A program made the position numbers and the translations under genes. A model generated the notes under the pieces. The model saw nothing but the letters and a program-made list of their open reading frames with translations. It did no database searches and was not told where the DNA came from. A DNA stretch of 64,000 bases, taken from assembly GCA_022402525.1 (NCBI GenBank), contig JAKRSB010000133.1, positions 1 to 64,000 of the forward strand, given 5' to 3'. The first letter of the stretch is position 1, and the number at the start of each line of letters is the position of its first letter. Below, piece after piece: positions 53,331 to 62,304 of this stretch. The DNA comes from Thermosynechococcaceae cyanobacterium MS004 (GTDB lineage Bacteria > Cyanobacteriota > Cyanobacteriia > Thermosynechococcales > Thermosynechococcaceae).

Positions 53331-53891
53331 TCATGCTTTCAAAAATATTCGCTCCGTCTTCCAGATGAGCTTAATTTCGTCCGTTATAACACCAAACTTT
53401 TGGCGTAAGACAGAAATTTTCATGTCAAAGTAAGGATCAAAATTCTCTAAATGGAGATTCCTGTACTCTAGCTTGCGACCGTACATCAAGCCTAATTCAA
53501 ACACCCTAAGATGCCATTCCTTAAAGCGAAATGTAGCTGGGTAAAAAAATCTAGAAAATAGCTTAAAAGAAGAAATGTGCCGTTCCTTTACCGCATCGCA
53601 GTTCCCCATTGTAAAGCCCACCACAAATGCTTCATCAAAATTACTCATGCCACGATTCAGGAGCAGATGAATGCAGTCATGCCCTCGTAAATCAACATTG
53701 CCAGGTAATGCGATCGGGCTATTGGGGTTCTCCAGCAGCCAGACCTGTAAAGGAATTGCAGACTGCTCATCTTTGACAAATAGGCGATAGGCTTCTCCCA
53801 GCGTCAGGCTACCAATATCATGCTCTGGAGATATGTGGCATAGATCCTGGCATAAATTAAAGGGAGCCTCACTAATTACTGAAGTACCCAT
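53331..53891 (-). CDS. Coq4-like protein
   Basis: 186 residues. The centre has RGHDCIHLLLNRGMSNFDEAFVVGF: His-Asp-x-x-His, then 11 residues, then Glu, the zinc-binding pattern of Coq4, a scaffold/decarboxylase-type factor of ubiquinone synthesis. Flanking helices (LTLGEAYRLFV; RVFELGLMYGRK) are compatible. Cyanobacteria make plastoquinone rather than ubiquinone, so the role would be different. It overlaps the upstream membrane-protein gene by 16 nt. Lies just outside the island. Confidence 0.65.
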   Translation of the reverse strand: MGTSVISEAPFNLCQDLCHISPEHDIGSLTLGEAYRLFVKDEQSAIPLQVWLLENPNSPIALPGNVDLRGHDCIHLLLNRGMSNFDEAFVVGFTMGNCDAVKERHISSFKLFSRFFYPATFRFKEWHLRVFELGLMYGRKLEYRNLHLENFDPYFDMKISVLRQKFGVITDEIKLIWKTERIFLKA

Positions 53892-54178
53892 CGATATATT
53901 CCTAAACAGTCCACAAAAATAAAAATTGAAGCACTATAGACCATTAGGCTTTTATTTCTAACCATTGTGCTAGAAGCCAGCATTTGGCTAGAGCTTAAGG
54001 CCAACAGGATAAATCCATAGCGACTAATTTCAGTATTGGAGGCAAGCATCGTGCCCCCTGCAACTGCACAGGCGCTACTTGAAAAATGTAAAAACTTTAC
54101 GAAAAAAGAATCTTCTAATCGTCTTCTGGATGATTTTTGATCCTCCGATCCTTCTAGCGCTAAAGGAGTCTCGCTCAT
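53876..54178 (-). CDS. Small membrane protein, SemiSWEET/YgjV-like pattern
   Basis: 100 residues with a charged N-terminus (SEDQKSSRRRLEDS) and three hydrophobic segments (FSSSACAVAGGTMLAS, YGFILLALSSSQMLAS, LMVYSASIFIFVDCLGIYRWVL). The final D-x-x-GIYRW is typical of a family of small three-helix proteins. Overlaps the start of the Coq4-like gene, so the two are translated together. Function not known. Confidence 0.6.
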   Translation of the reverse strand: MSETPLALEGSEDQKSSRRRLEDSFFVKFLHFSSSACAVAGGTMLASNTEISRYGFILLALSSSQMLASSTMVRNKSLMVYSASIFIFVDCLGIYRWVLQ

Positions 54179-54608
54179 GTCTGGAAATTCTATAAAGAGT
54201 TAATACATTAATTGAGCTGTCATAAAGACTGAACAGATAAGTCTATCCAAGCATCCAGGTAAATAAATCCGTTCTGTCCTAAGTTAATATTCATGAACTG
54301 AGTCAAAGTCTAATCAAGAGTTTTTAGGAAAAATGAACGTCAGTAAGGTGAATAAAAATTATTTTTCTACGACAGAAATTAATTGAACCTTTATTGTGAC
54401 AAACTGCATCGACAATTAACTCAGTGGTTCTACGTAATCAGTGCTTTATTTGCTCATCAGCCGCTATCTCTCGCCATCTCAACGTCTAGCGGCTGAGGAC
54501 AACGCATTTCGTCCCTTTGGCGGTGACAAATCTTAAGCTTGATGTCATGGGTGCGCCGCAGGGGGCAAGAATAGAGTCCAATAGGCACAGGATGTCCTGA
54601 AATGGAGA
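54179..54608. other. Divergent spacer
   Basis: About 430 bp, AT-rich at 54290-54450, between the small membrane protein gene and the Rieske gene. Probably promoters for both; nothing else recognised. Confidence 0.5.
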
Positions 54609-54971
54609 ATGAAAAAGATGGGCTGGACAAGCGTACTGGCGGCTAATGCGTTAACGGATGATGAACGAAAGGTGGTAAAGGTGGGGGGCCGCTCAATTCT
54701 GCTGTTTAAGCATCAGGGCAGCATTTATGCCGTGGATAATCTCTGTCCCCATTTGAAGTTCCCGATGAAAAAGGGAAAAGTGACGGGTGAGGGCGCGATC
54801 GTTTGCCCACTCCACAAAAGCGCTTTTGACATTACCTCTGGGGCCGTTAAAACCTGGACGCCTTGGCCGCCCGTTGTTGGAAGCCTTTTAGCCAAAATCT
54901 CCCCAGAAAAGGCCCTGCCCGTCTTTCCCACCCGCATTGAAGAAGGTCAAATCTGGGTTGAGGTTGCGTAA
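54609..54971 (+). CDS. Rieske [2Fe-2S] domain protein
   Basis: 120 residues. Rieske ligands are Cys46-x-His48 (CPHL) and Cys66-x-x-His69 (CPLH), with ILLFKHQGSIYAVDNLCPHL before and KSAFDITSGAVKTWTPWPP after. No membrane anchor, so a soluble ferredoxin-type protein like NirD or dioxygenase ferredoxins. The partner enzyme is not adjacent. GGAG is at 54604; ATG 54618 (three codons in) has better spacing. Confidence 0.9.
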   Translation: MKKMGWTSVLAANALTDDERKVVKVGGRSILLFKHQGSIYAVDNLCPHLKFPMKKGKVTGEGAIVCPLHKSAFDITSGAVKTWTPWPPVVGSLLAKISPEKALPVFPTRIEEGQIWVEVA

Positions 54972-55025
54972 TCTAAGAGCGTCCGTCGTTATAAAAATCT
55001 CAAGTAAAATCTCTCAAGTAAAATC

Positions 55026-55062
55026 CTCAAGGGTGAACAGCAACATGCGGCTCACTCTTGAG
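55026..55062. terminator. Hairpin between convergent Rieske and cruG genes
   Basis: CTCAAGGGTGA pairs with TCACTCTTGAG (one G-T pair) across a 15-nt loop in the 127-bp convergent gap. No long T-run, so a moderate terminator at best. AAATCTCAAGTA repeats precede it. Confidence 0.5.
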
Positions 55063-55098
55063 AAATTCTGATGGTTAGCTGTGTCCTTAAAGGTACTG

Positions 55099-56472
55099 CT
55101 ACTGGCGATAAACTCTGCCACGCCACTGCGTTGGGCGCTGAAAGGTAGAAATGGCAATGCGTAAGACGGCAAGGGGGTCAGCTAGGGGTGACAGCCAAAA
55201 CAGCCATTTCCCTTGGCCTTTCGTAAGGTCGTAGGAGGGTGCGATCGCCCACAATAGCGCCACTCGAATCAAGACGAGCGTCCCATTGAGCGCCAACGCC
55301 CCGCCAATCATGGGCGTACTGTCATTCCAAGGAATACTGGCAAATAGCACAGTCAGCAGCAACGGCAGCCCCTGTACCGCCGCCAGAAACCCTAAGTCCC
55401 CTAAAGTTTGCCCTAGGGAACTCGCATCTTTTAAGTCCAGCGATCGCCCCCATTCTTTCCAAGTCTCGGCAGCGCCCTCATACATACGCACCTTCAGCAC
55501 CTTAGCCCCGTCCAGGAAGCCAACCTTTGCACCGGAGGCTGCCGCATTGCGCACCAGCGTCACATCATCACAAAAAGAATGTCGAGCGCTCGAAAATCCG
55601 CCAAGTGCCGCAAGAAGAGATTTCCGGCAGAGAAAACACTGCCCATTGGCCATCAACCGCTCTGCCGCCGCACCCGCCTCTCCCGCTGGGCCAAATCGAT
55701 AGACCAGAGTCATGAGCAGCGCAGGCTGAAGCCAAATTTCACCAGGGTATTGCAAAATAAACTGAGGGGATAGCGTAATGAGATCAAGCCCTTCAGCTTC
55801 CGCTACCTGCACCAGACTTGCCACCAGTCCGGGCTGCGGCTGGGTGTCTGCATCTAAGCTCAAAAACCAGGTGCTTTCCTCAGCCATCCGGCCAAACCCA
55901 TTGTGTAGCGCCCAAGGACGGCCCACCCAATCTATCGGTAGCGGATCATCAGTCATCAGCCGAAAGCGTGGGTCCTGAAGCGCTGCCTGCTTTACCAAAT
56001 CCCTAGTCCCGTCCTCAGAATGGCTGTCCACCACTAAAACTTCCCGCACCTCGTAGCTCTGGCGGCTGAGTCCATCTAGGCAGGGCTGAAGGCGTGCTGC
56101 TTCGTTGAGCGTAGGAATAATGACGCTGACCGCCCCCAGCAATGCGCCGTCCGGCGCGGATGGCTGAAGCGGTTTCCGCCGAAACGGCCCGCGCAGGAGA
56201 CGGGAAAGCAGCAGGGCGATTGCCGGAAGCTGTACGGCCAAACAAAGCGCCGCAACGCCGCTCAGAATTGCAGAAGGCAGGGCAATAGGGGCAGTATTCG
56301 TAAGGTTTATTCCCGCCAAGGCTGCAAAGTTTGCCGCAAGATTTGCCGCAGTATTCGCTGCAATATTCCGTGAGAGATCCAGTCCTATCGTTCCAGAGAT
56401 AGAAACGCCAGATTTTAAAGATTCAGAGTTTAGAACTTCGATGCCAAGACTTGCCAAGCCGCCCAATGTCAT
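55099..56472 (-). CDS. cruG: Carotenoid 2'-O-glycosyltransferase CruG
   Basis: 457 residues. A GT2 domain (about 110-330) shows VSVIIPTLNEAARL, VLVVDSHSEDGTRDLV, LSLDADTQPQPG (DxD) and ANGQCFLCRK, followed by about four membrane segments. Its place 5 nt downstream of cruF matches the cyanobacterial pair that makes myxol glycosides: CruF hydrates, CruG adds the sugar at 2'. The N-terminus holds 4-residue AANT/AANL repeats (12-bp units, about 56303-56370). The sugar is not readable from sequence. Confidence 0.87.
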   Translation of the reverse strand: MTLGGLASLGIEVLNSESLKSGVSISGTIGLDLSRNIAANTAANLAANFAALAGINLTNTAPIALPSAILSGVAALCLAVQLPAIALLLSRLLRGPFRRKPLQPSAPDGALLGAVSVIIPTLNEAARLQPCLDGLSRQSYEVREVLVVDSHSEDGTRDLVKQAALQDPRFRLMTDDPLPIDWVGRPWALHNGFGRMAEESTWFLSLDADTQPQPGLVASLVQVAEAEGLDLITLSPQFILQYPGEIWLQPALLMTLVYRFGPAGEAGAAAERLMANGQCFLCRKSLLAALGGFSSARHSFCDDVTLVRNAAASGAKVGFLDGAKVLKVRMYEGAAETWKEWGRSLDLKDASSLGQTLGDLGFLAAVQGLPLLLTVLFASIPWNDSTPMIGGALALNGTLVLIRVALLWAIAPSYDLTKGQGKWLFWLSPLADPLAVLRIAISTFQRPTQWRGRVYRQ

Positions 56473-56477
56473 TGAGT

Positions 56478-57410
56478 CTATCCTTCTGGCGTGGTGCTCA
56501 AGGCTGGAATCGATGACTTCCCAGCACTCGCCGCCTCGTCCAGCTCAGACAGAACCGTGACAGGCGTAAACCACCAGCAGAGAATCGCCGGCGCAACCCC
56601 AACCAGCACGCCCAACGCCGCCGGAATTTGAAACCGGGCGTCCAGCTGCGTCAGCGTAATCACCGCGCCAAACGCAAAGTTTGCTAGGTACACAAGCAAA
56701 GGCACCGTCAACTGGCCCCGATTCACGCGCAGCGGAACCGATCGCCAAAGCAATGCTGCAACGCCCATAAACACCATTCCAGTCCCAACCCAGCCCAGCA
56801 AATTGCGGTAGGGCATCCCAAAAAACGCCCCCACCTCCTGAAATTCCCAAAACGGGAATGGAGCCTGACTCATGGCCGGGTCTAGCACTAGATCCCAGGC
56901 CGTCAACAAAATGGCTCCCAGCCCTACGGACAATATCTTGAGGCTAAAGTCGCCAGTCCAGCGCCTTAACAAAACCCGTAGACCGTTGTAGGCCAAAAGG
57001 TATGCCGAAAACCCTAGATAAAACCAAGACAGGGGAATCGTAAAAGGCACTAGCCCTGCAATTTTATAGCCCAGGCCGCTCAGATAGGCATAGTGGCCAA
57101 AGGGGAATCCCGTGCTGGTGCCCAATAGTTCACTGGACAAAGACAGCCCCAAGGCCGGCACCATAAACAAGAGCAAAGCACGCAGTCCTAGGGTCTGGTA
57201 TCCATACAGGGCAACGGTCAAAGCCCCCAAGATAATGTAGACCACACCGCCCCCTGCCATACTCAACTGAAAAAGCTGCTGGCCAAAACTGGGCAGATCC
57301 AGGATAAATTCTGGATGCGGTAAGACCAGAACCAACCCCGCCAGCCCAAAGACCATGGCTAAGATGTGTGCGCTCAGACAAAGCCACTGGGACACGGCAA
57401 ATCGCTTCAT
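56478..57410 (-). CDS. cruF: Carotenoid 1',2'-hydratase CruF
   Basis: 310 residues, about eight membrane helices. Family motifs include SSELLGTSTGFPFGHYAYLSGLGYKI, PFTIPLSWFYLGFSAYLL, AWDLVLDPAMS and FPFWEFQEVGAFFGMPYRNLLGW, with conserved acidic and His residues typical of the CruF/CarF-like hydratases. Adds water to the psi-end of gamma-carotene-type carotenoids on the way to myxoxanthophyll. Followed 5 nt later by cruG. Confidence 0.9.
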   Translation of the reverse strand: MKRFAVSQWLCLSAHILAMVFGLAGLVLVLPHPEFILDLPSFGQQLFQLSMAGGGVVYIILGALTVALYGYQTLGLRALLLFMVPALGLSLSSELLGTSTGFPFGHYAYLSGLGYKIAGLVPFTIPLSWFYLGFSAYLLAYNGLRVLLRRWTGDFSLKILSVGLGAILLTAWDLVLDPAMSQAPFPFWEFQEVGAFFGMPYRNLLGWVGTGMVFMGVAALLWRSVPLRVNRGQLTVPLLVYLANFAFGAVITLTQLDARFQIPAALGVLVGVAPAILCWWFTPVTVLSELDEAASAGKSSIPALSTTPEG

Positions 57411-58080
57411 ACGGTAAGTCCTTGGGTAAATCCTGGGAGGGGAAGAAAAGTCATTTTTTTGATATATGCTCTCCAGTTTACAAAAATTTGCAAACTTTGA
57501 GAGTTTATGGACAACATCATTTGGGGAAACGCCTTGCCATGCCCTCTGCTTTTCCCTTCAAGACAGCATTCAAAAAAGAAGTTTGATGTGCAGCGTTTAG
57601 TATGCAGCGCGCTGGAGTCGGGATAAGAAAACAGGACAAGGAAATCAAGACAAGTCGAAAGACAGTAAGTATGGCATGATAATTGGGACTTTACGCGAGG
57701 CGCGATCGCCACCCAAGCTACGGTTGCCTAGGGTTGCCCAAAATAAAGCTGTGCGTTTTGTTGGGCTTGAGTCAAAAGCTGGGTTCCTGGGGGTATTATC
57801 TGGGCGATCGCCCAGGGGAGTATCAACATGCATAACCCGCAACGGCACCTTCAGCCCTGTTAACTTAACCCTGTTAATTCAGCTGATTAATTCACCTGTG
57901 TTGAATAGCTGCATTCACTTAGTCTAGGTGTTTTAGCTCAGAGGGGTTTACTGAAGTGAATCACCGAGCAGATTAACCTGGGCGCTGTAGCCAAGTCGCC
58001 GTAGCCAAGTTACTGTAGCCAAGTCGCTGTAGTCTATGTAATCTAAGCATTGTAATGTGGGCACGGAGCAAAAGTAGGCC
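57411..58080. other. Divergent spacer with a 14-bp array
   Basis: About 670 bp between cruF and the CofE-like gene. A 3.5 x 14 bp array (57984-58034, GCTGTAGCCAAGTC type) lies near the right end. An 83-codon frame at 57676-57927 has no good start site and no recognisable sequence, so it is not called. Confidence 0.6.
57984..58034. repeat. 3.5 x 14 bp tandem array
   Basis: GCTGTAGCCAAGTC, GCCGTAGCCAAGTT, ACTGTAGCCAAGTC, then a partial GCTGTAGTC. Confidence 0.9.
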
Positions 58081-59244
58081 ATGATCGTTGAGGGTATTGG
58101 AATTGGACTGGGCCTTGCAATCCTGCTGGGCTGGGCTGGCCTTGAGCGTCCCTATCGTCGTCGCCAAGGAAATACCTTAGACGTCTCGACGGGGCAATGG
58201 AAATTTGACCTAGACCAAGCCAATCACTACCGCATTCGGGGGGAACTGACCCTCAGAAACCCTTTAGGACACCTCGAAGTCATGGTGCCAGAGCTACGAG
58301 CCGAAGTAGCGCTGCTGTCCAAGGAAGATACGGCAGGTATCGAAAAATCGATTCGCCTCACTCCCCACCACCCCGATGCCGAGGCGCGAGCAGACGACTA
58401 CTGGTTTGCCTACATCGTCAAAAAGCGGCAGCAAACCCAAGTCTCCATTGAAATCGATCTCCAAGGGACAGATCTTTCCGCGCTCAGGGTGGCCTGGGTA
58501 AAGCTTCACTACGTCACCTATGGCCCCAAAGGTCGCATTCCGCGCGTACACCATGAAGTCTTGCCCCTCGCCTACCCAGATCCGAATCAACCCCTACGCT
58601 GGCGATCGGCTCAGGGCTCAGAGGTCTTGCCCATCCCCACCCACATCCTCACGCAGATCGACTCCTGTGTCGAAATTGTGCGGCGCTATGTTTTGCCCCA
58701 TGCTCAGCCAGGGGACATTGTCACCCTTGGTGAAACGCCCGTCGCCATTATCCAGGGTCGGTTTCGCCATCCATCCACCATCCATCCAGGTTGGTTAGCA
58801 AAGCGCCTCTGCTATTTCTTTTTGCCGACCTCTAGCCTCGCAACGGCCTGCGGCCTTCAGTCCTTGGTCGATATTGTCGGCCCTTGGCGCGTTTTCTTTG
58901 CTTTTGTCGGCGGCTCTGTTCTCAAGATTTTAGGTAAGCCAGGCGGCTTCTACCAGCTCGCTGGAGAGCAGGCTCGCTTGGTGGATGATGTGACTGGCAC
59001 CCTGCCCCCCTACGATCAGTTTGTGGTGCTGGGGCCAGACAATGCCCAGGGAGTAGTTGACGAAATTAAGGCCCAAACGGGAATTTCGGCGGCGATCGTT
59101 GACGTCAATGACTTAAAAGCCGTGAAGGTACTGGCCGCCTCAGCAGATGTCTCGATTCCGGTCTTGGAAAGCGCCCTGAGAAATAACCCCGCTGGAAACT
59201 CCGATGAGCAAACGCCCGTTGTTTTAATTCGGCCTCAGCCATAG
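58081..59244 (+). CDS. F420-0:gamma-glutamyl ligase-like (CofE-like) protein
   Basis: 387 residues. One N-terminal membrane helix (IGIGLGLAILLGWAGL), a region of unknown fold (about 30-190), then CofE-like features: IVRRYVLPHAQPGDIVTLGETPVAIIQGR, FFAFVGGSVLKILGKPGGFYQLAGEQARLVDDVTG and VVLGPDNAQGVVDEIKAQTG. Cyanobacteria using F420 are rare, so a different ligand is likely. A conserved cyanobacterial protein; function not established. Confidence 0.8.
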   Translation: MIVEGIGIGLGLAILLGWAGLERPYRRRQGNTLDVSTGQWKFDLDQANHYRIRGELTLRNPLGHLEVMVPELRAEVALLSKEDTAGIEKSIRLTPHHPDAEARADDYWFAYIVKKRQQTQVSIEIDLQGTDLSALRVAWVKLHYVTYGPKGRIPRVHHEVLPLAYPDPNQPLRWRSAQGSEVLPIPTHILTQIDSCVEIVRRYVLPHAQPGDIVTLGETPVAIIQGRFRHPSTIHPGWLAKRLCYFFLPTSSLATACGLQSLVDIVGPWRVFFAFVGGSVLKILGKPGGFYQLAGEQARLVDDVTGTLPPYDQFVVLGPDNAQGVVDEIKAQTGISAAIVDVNDLKAVKVLAASADVSIPVLESALRNNPAGNSDEQTPVVLIRPQP

Positions 59245-59490
59245 GACGAGTGGGTGGTTCTGTTGCCTTTTTAATGAGATCAGTAGAATAGAATAGATCG
59301 TTGAGTAGATGGTTGAAAAATCACTTTTCAGCATCCGCTGTGCGGCACTTGTTTCTCGAATCCAGGATCTCTAGACTAGGGCTATCCTCCAGATTTACTT
59401 AGAATCAAATTTACTGAAAATCAAAGTCATCGGATTCATGGGCAACGGTTTCGGCAGGCTAGCGTAACAGGACGGATTGATTGGAGACCT

Positions 59491-60768
59491 ATGACAACTG
59501 CCCCATCAAAGCCTGATTTTTTAGTTCGCTCCCTCCAGTATCGAGACTGGGAGGCAGCAGACGGACTGCTAGCCCACAAAAGTGACCCCGCCGAACGGTC
59601 TTGGCTCACCGAACCGCTCCAGCGAAGGGTCCAGGACTGGGATCGTAACCCAGTCCTGAAAGTTTTGGATACCTTGCCAGGACACTGGTCATCTACCTTA
59701 CGCACCTTCGTTGCGGAGAGGAGTAGCTCCGGCCAAAATAATTCCGGTCAAAATAGCTCCGGTCAAAATAGCTCTGCCTACGGGGGGCAGATTGTTGGGG
59801 TCATTCAGGTCTCCCCCTTTAATCAGTCCCGCAGCACTTGGCGCGTTGAGCGGGTCTGTATTGCACCGTCAGTTGGTGCGTTTGACGTAGGGACTGCGCT
59901 AATTCGCCACTGTCTTGAAAGTATCTGGGAAGCCAGAACTTGGCTGGTTGAGGTCGAAATCAATCACACGGAGTCTTTGGGGCTGTATCGGCAAAATGGG
60001 TTTCAGCCTCTGGCACAGATGACGCAGTGGCAGCTATCTCCAGAGATTTTGGCGCAGGTTGGCAGCAAGGAGCCCACTTTGCCCAACCTGCTGCCCATTA
60101 ATAATGCAGATGCGTCCCTGCTGTATCAGCTAGATACTGCCGCCATGCCGCCCTTTGTGCGTCAAGTCCTCGATCGCCACATGCAGGATTTTCAGCGCAG
60201 TGTCTTGAGCCAGATTGCTTATCGGATCCAAACCCAGCTTCAGCAGCGAGACTGGGTGAATGGCTATGTGTTTGAACCCCAGAGAAAGGCGGCGATCGGG
60301 TATTTTGCGATCTACCTCAGCAAAACAGCGCAGGAGTCTCATGTGGCTCAGATGACGGTGCATCCTGCCTATACCTGGCTCTATTCCGAGTTGCTGGCGC
60401 ACATGGCACAGCTCTCGCAGCAAGCCTGCGCGGCCGCACCCATGGATTTGGTTTCAGCAGACTACCAAACTGAGCGCGAAGACTATCTAGAACAAATTGG
60501 TGCAGCGCGGGCAGAGCATACGCTTATGCTGTCGCGTTCAGTGTGGCACAAGGTAAGAGAGAGCAAAACCCTTGCCCTAGAGACGCTCCAACTCACAGAG
60601 ATGCTTCAGGGGCTTCAGCCCAGCCACAGACCGATGCCGGGACGGATGATGCTGTTAACGTCGGCCTATTCGCCACTGCGATCGCAGTCTCGCCCATCAG
60701 GTCAAGAATCCAAGCCATCTTCGCGCTCATCGTCTTCCCGGCCAGATGTCCATGGAACCTCTCGCTAG
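59491..60768 (+). CDS. GNAT family N-acetyltransferase
   Basis: 425 residues. The first half carries a GNAT core: WRVERVCIAPSVGAFDVGTALIRHCLESIW, LVEVEINHTESLGLYRQNGFQPL. The second half (about 185-390) looks like a further, more diverged GNAT-like domain (AYRIQTQLQQRDWVNGYVFEPQRKAAIGYFAIYL, MTVHPAYTWLYSELLAHMAQL, YLEQIGAAR). A 3 x 15 bp array (59725-59769) encodes SSGQN/NSGQN repeats in a loop; the C-terminus is Ser-rich. GGAG precedes the ATG. First gene of an apparent operon; overlaps the next by 23 nt. Confidence 0.85.
   Translation: MTTAPSKPDFLVRSLQYRDWEAADGLLAHKSDPAERSWLTEPLQRRVQDWDRNPVLKVLDTLPGHWSSTLRTFVAERSSSGQNNSGQNSSGQNSSAYGGQIVGVIQVSPFNQSRSTWRVERVCIAPSVGAFDVGTALIRHCLESIWEARTWLVEVEINHTESLGLYRQNGFQPLAQMTQWQLSPEILAQVGSKEPTLPNLLPINNADASLLYQLDTAAMPPFVRQVLDRHMQDFQRSVLSQIAYRIQTQLQQRDWVNGYVFEPQRKAAIGYFAIYLSKTAQESHVAQMTVHPAYTWLYSELLAHMAQLSQQACAAAPMDLVSADYQTEREDYLEQIGAARAEHTLMLSRSVWHKVRESKTLALETLQLTEMLQGLQPSHRPMPGRMMLLTSAYSPLRSQSRPSGQESKPSSRSSSSRPDVHGTSR
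59725..59769 (+). repeat. 3 x 15 bp in-frame array in GNAT gene
   Basis: AGCTCCGGCCAAAAT, AATTCCGGTCAAAAT and AGCTCCGGTCAAAAT encode three Ser-Ser/Asn-Gly-Gln-Asn repeats. Confidence 0.95.
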
Positions 60769-61735
60769 TTCGCTCGAAACCCATCTCGAAACCCATCTCG
60801 AAACCTATTGGGTGGATGCCTTTGCCGATCAGCCTTTTCAGGGGAATCCGGCAGTGGTGGTGCCGCAAGCCGATGGCCTGTCGGACTTTCAGATGCAGCA
60901 AATTGCGCGGGAGGTAAACTGCTCGGAAACCGCTTTTGTGCTTACAGCCTCTACACCAGAGGCGGATTTTCGGCTGCGGTGGTTTACACCCACCCAAGAG
61001 GTGGACCTCTGCGGTCACGCCACGATCGCCGCGCTCCATGCCCTCGCCCAGGCTGGCCGCTTTAATTTGAGTCGAGGGGTCACGCACATTCTGTACCTCG
61101 AAACGCGCAGCGGAATTTTGCCCGTCACTGTGGACTGGTCTGAGCCTCGCCCCTGGATTTGGCTGACGCTGCCAGACTGCCGCTTTGACGCGATCGCCCC
61201 TGACCTTGCCCAGCAGTTGGCCCAGGTTCTAGGGCTGCCCACCCCTTCGGCTGTCGTCCTTGATTCCCTCAATCAAGATGTTTTTCTGCCCATCCCTCAC
61301 CTGCATCAGCTTCATGCCCTCAGCCCCAACATGGGGGAACTGGCCCAGCTCGGTAAACAGCAAAAGTGGCGCGGGGTCTGCGTTTACAGCACTGAAACCG
61401 TGGATTCACTCAGCCAAGCCCACTCTCGCTTTTTTGCACCCCAGTCCGGCATCTCTGAAGACCCAGTCACGGGTTCTATGAGTGGCCCCCTAGCGCTACT
61501 GCTTCGACAGCAGTTAGAGGTGGACAGCAATTCTATCAATATTGGTCTTCCAGAGAACGGCCTAGAGAGCAGCCCAGAGAGTAGCCCAGAAATAACCGCC
61601 AAACGCCAAATTTGGCGATTTGAGCAAGGAGACTGCCTTGGTCGCGCTGGTCGTCTGCTTGTTGACCTGAAAGGCCATAGCCCCAAACTCGGCGGACAGG
61701 CCATTACCGTCATGCGCGGAGTGCTGTACCTGTGA
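60746..61735 (+). CDS. PhzF family isomerase-like protein
   Basis: 329 residues. The family opening YWVDAFADQPFQGNPAVVV, the catalytic Glu in NCSETAFV, RWFTPTQEVDLCGHATIAALHAL and the C-terminal GISEDPVTGSMSGPLALLL are present. PhzF acts in phenazine synthesis in pseudomonads; in cyanobacteria members are widespread with unknown substrates. The N-terminus has LETH repeats (3 x 12 bp, about 60773-60808) just after the overlap with the GNAT gene. The stop overlaps ruvX by 4 nt. Confidence 0.88.
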   Translation: MSMEPLASSLETHLETHLETYWVDAFADQPFQGNPAVVVPQADGLSDFQMQQIAREVNCSETAFVLTASTPEADFRLRWFTPTQEVDLCGHATIAALHALAQAGRFNLSRGVTHILYLETRSGILPVTVDWSEPRPWIWLTLPDCRFDAIAPDLAQQLAQVLGLPTPSAVVLDSLNQDVFLPIPHLHQLHALSPNMGELAQLGKQQKWRGVCVYSTETVDSLSQAHSRFFAPQSGISEDPVTGSMSGPLALLLRQQLEVDSNSINIGLPENGLESSPESSPEITAKRQIWRFEQGDCLGRAGRLLVDLKGHSPKLGGQAITVMRGVLYL

Positions 61736-62217
61736 GTTCTTCGCCTTTGATTTCTGCGCTGGGGCTGGACTTAGGCCATAAACGCATTGGAGTTGCAGGG
61801 TGCGATCGCCTAGGACTCATTGCCGCAGGACTCACCACCGTCCACCGCACCAGCTTTGAAAAAGACATCGCCCAACTGCACCAGCTTGTCCAATCACGGG
61901 AAGTCACCGTCCTCGTCGTTGGCCTCCCCTACACCATGAACGGGGAAATGGGCACCCAGGCAAAACGGACTCAAAAACTAGCCCAGCGCATTGGGTCAGC
62001 CCTCGCCCTGCCCATTGAATACATCGATGAACGGCTCACCTCCGTTGAAGCCGAAGGAATGCTTCAGGCTCAGCGCATCAGCCCCTCCCGCAATCGTGGC
62101 CTGATTGATCGCACAGCAGCCTGCATTATTTTGCAACAATGGTTAGACCAGCGCCGTCAGGTGTCGATGTCTCATGAGACAATAGACAATCGTGAGCATC
62201 GCCATTCCATTCACTAA
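61732..62217 (+). CDS. ruvX: Holliday junction resolvase-like RuvX (YqgF)
   Basis: 161 residues with an RNase H-like fold: LGLDLGHKRIGVAG (catalytic Asp), VLVVGLPYTMNGEMGTQAKRTQKLAQRI, IEYIDERLTSVEAE and the final Asp region NRGLIDRTAACIILQQWL. Family members act in 16S rRNA 5'-end processing; a resolvase role is less certain. Start is GTG in a GTGA overlap with the PhzF gene. It precedes DUF3727 and mltG, a familiar arrangement. Confidence 0.92.
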   Translation: MSSSPLISALGLDLGHKRIGVAGCDRLGLIAAGLTTVHRTSFEKDIAQLHQLVQSREVTVLVVGLPYTMNGEMGTQAKRTQKLAQRIGSALALPIEYIDERLTSVEAEGMLQAQRISPSRNRGLIDRTAACIILQQWLDQRRQVSMSHETIDNREHRHSIH

Positions 62218-62304
62218 TCCCTGTCCGCTGACCCCTGTCCGCAAGCAGACGGTTAGCGAGATCTGGGTTGGAGCAGTATTTGGGACAGTAAGAAGGGAGA
62301 CAGC

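Noticed and set aside
57676-57927. 83-codon frame in the cruF-CofE-like spacer
   Set aside because: No ribosome binding site and no family pattern; likely a chance frame.
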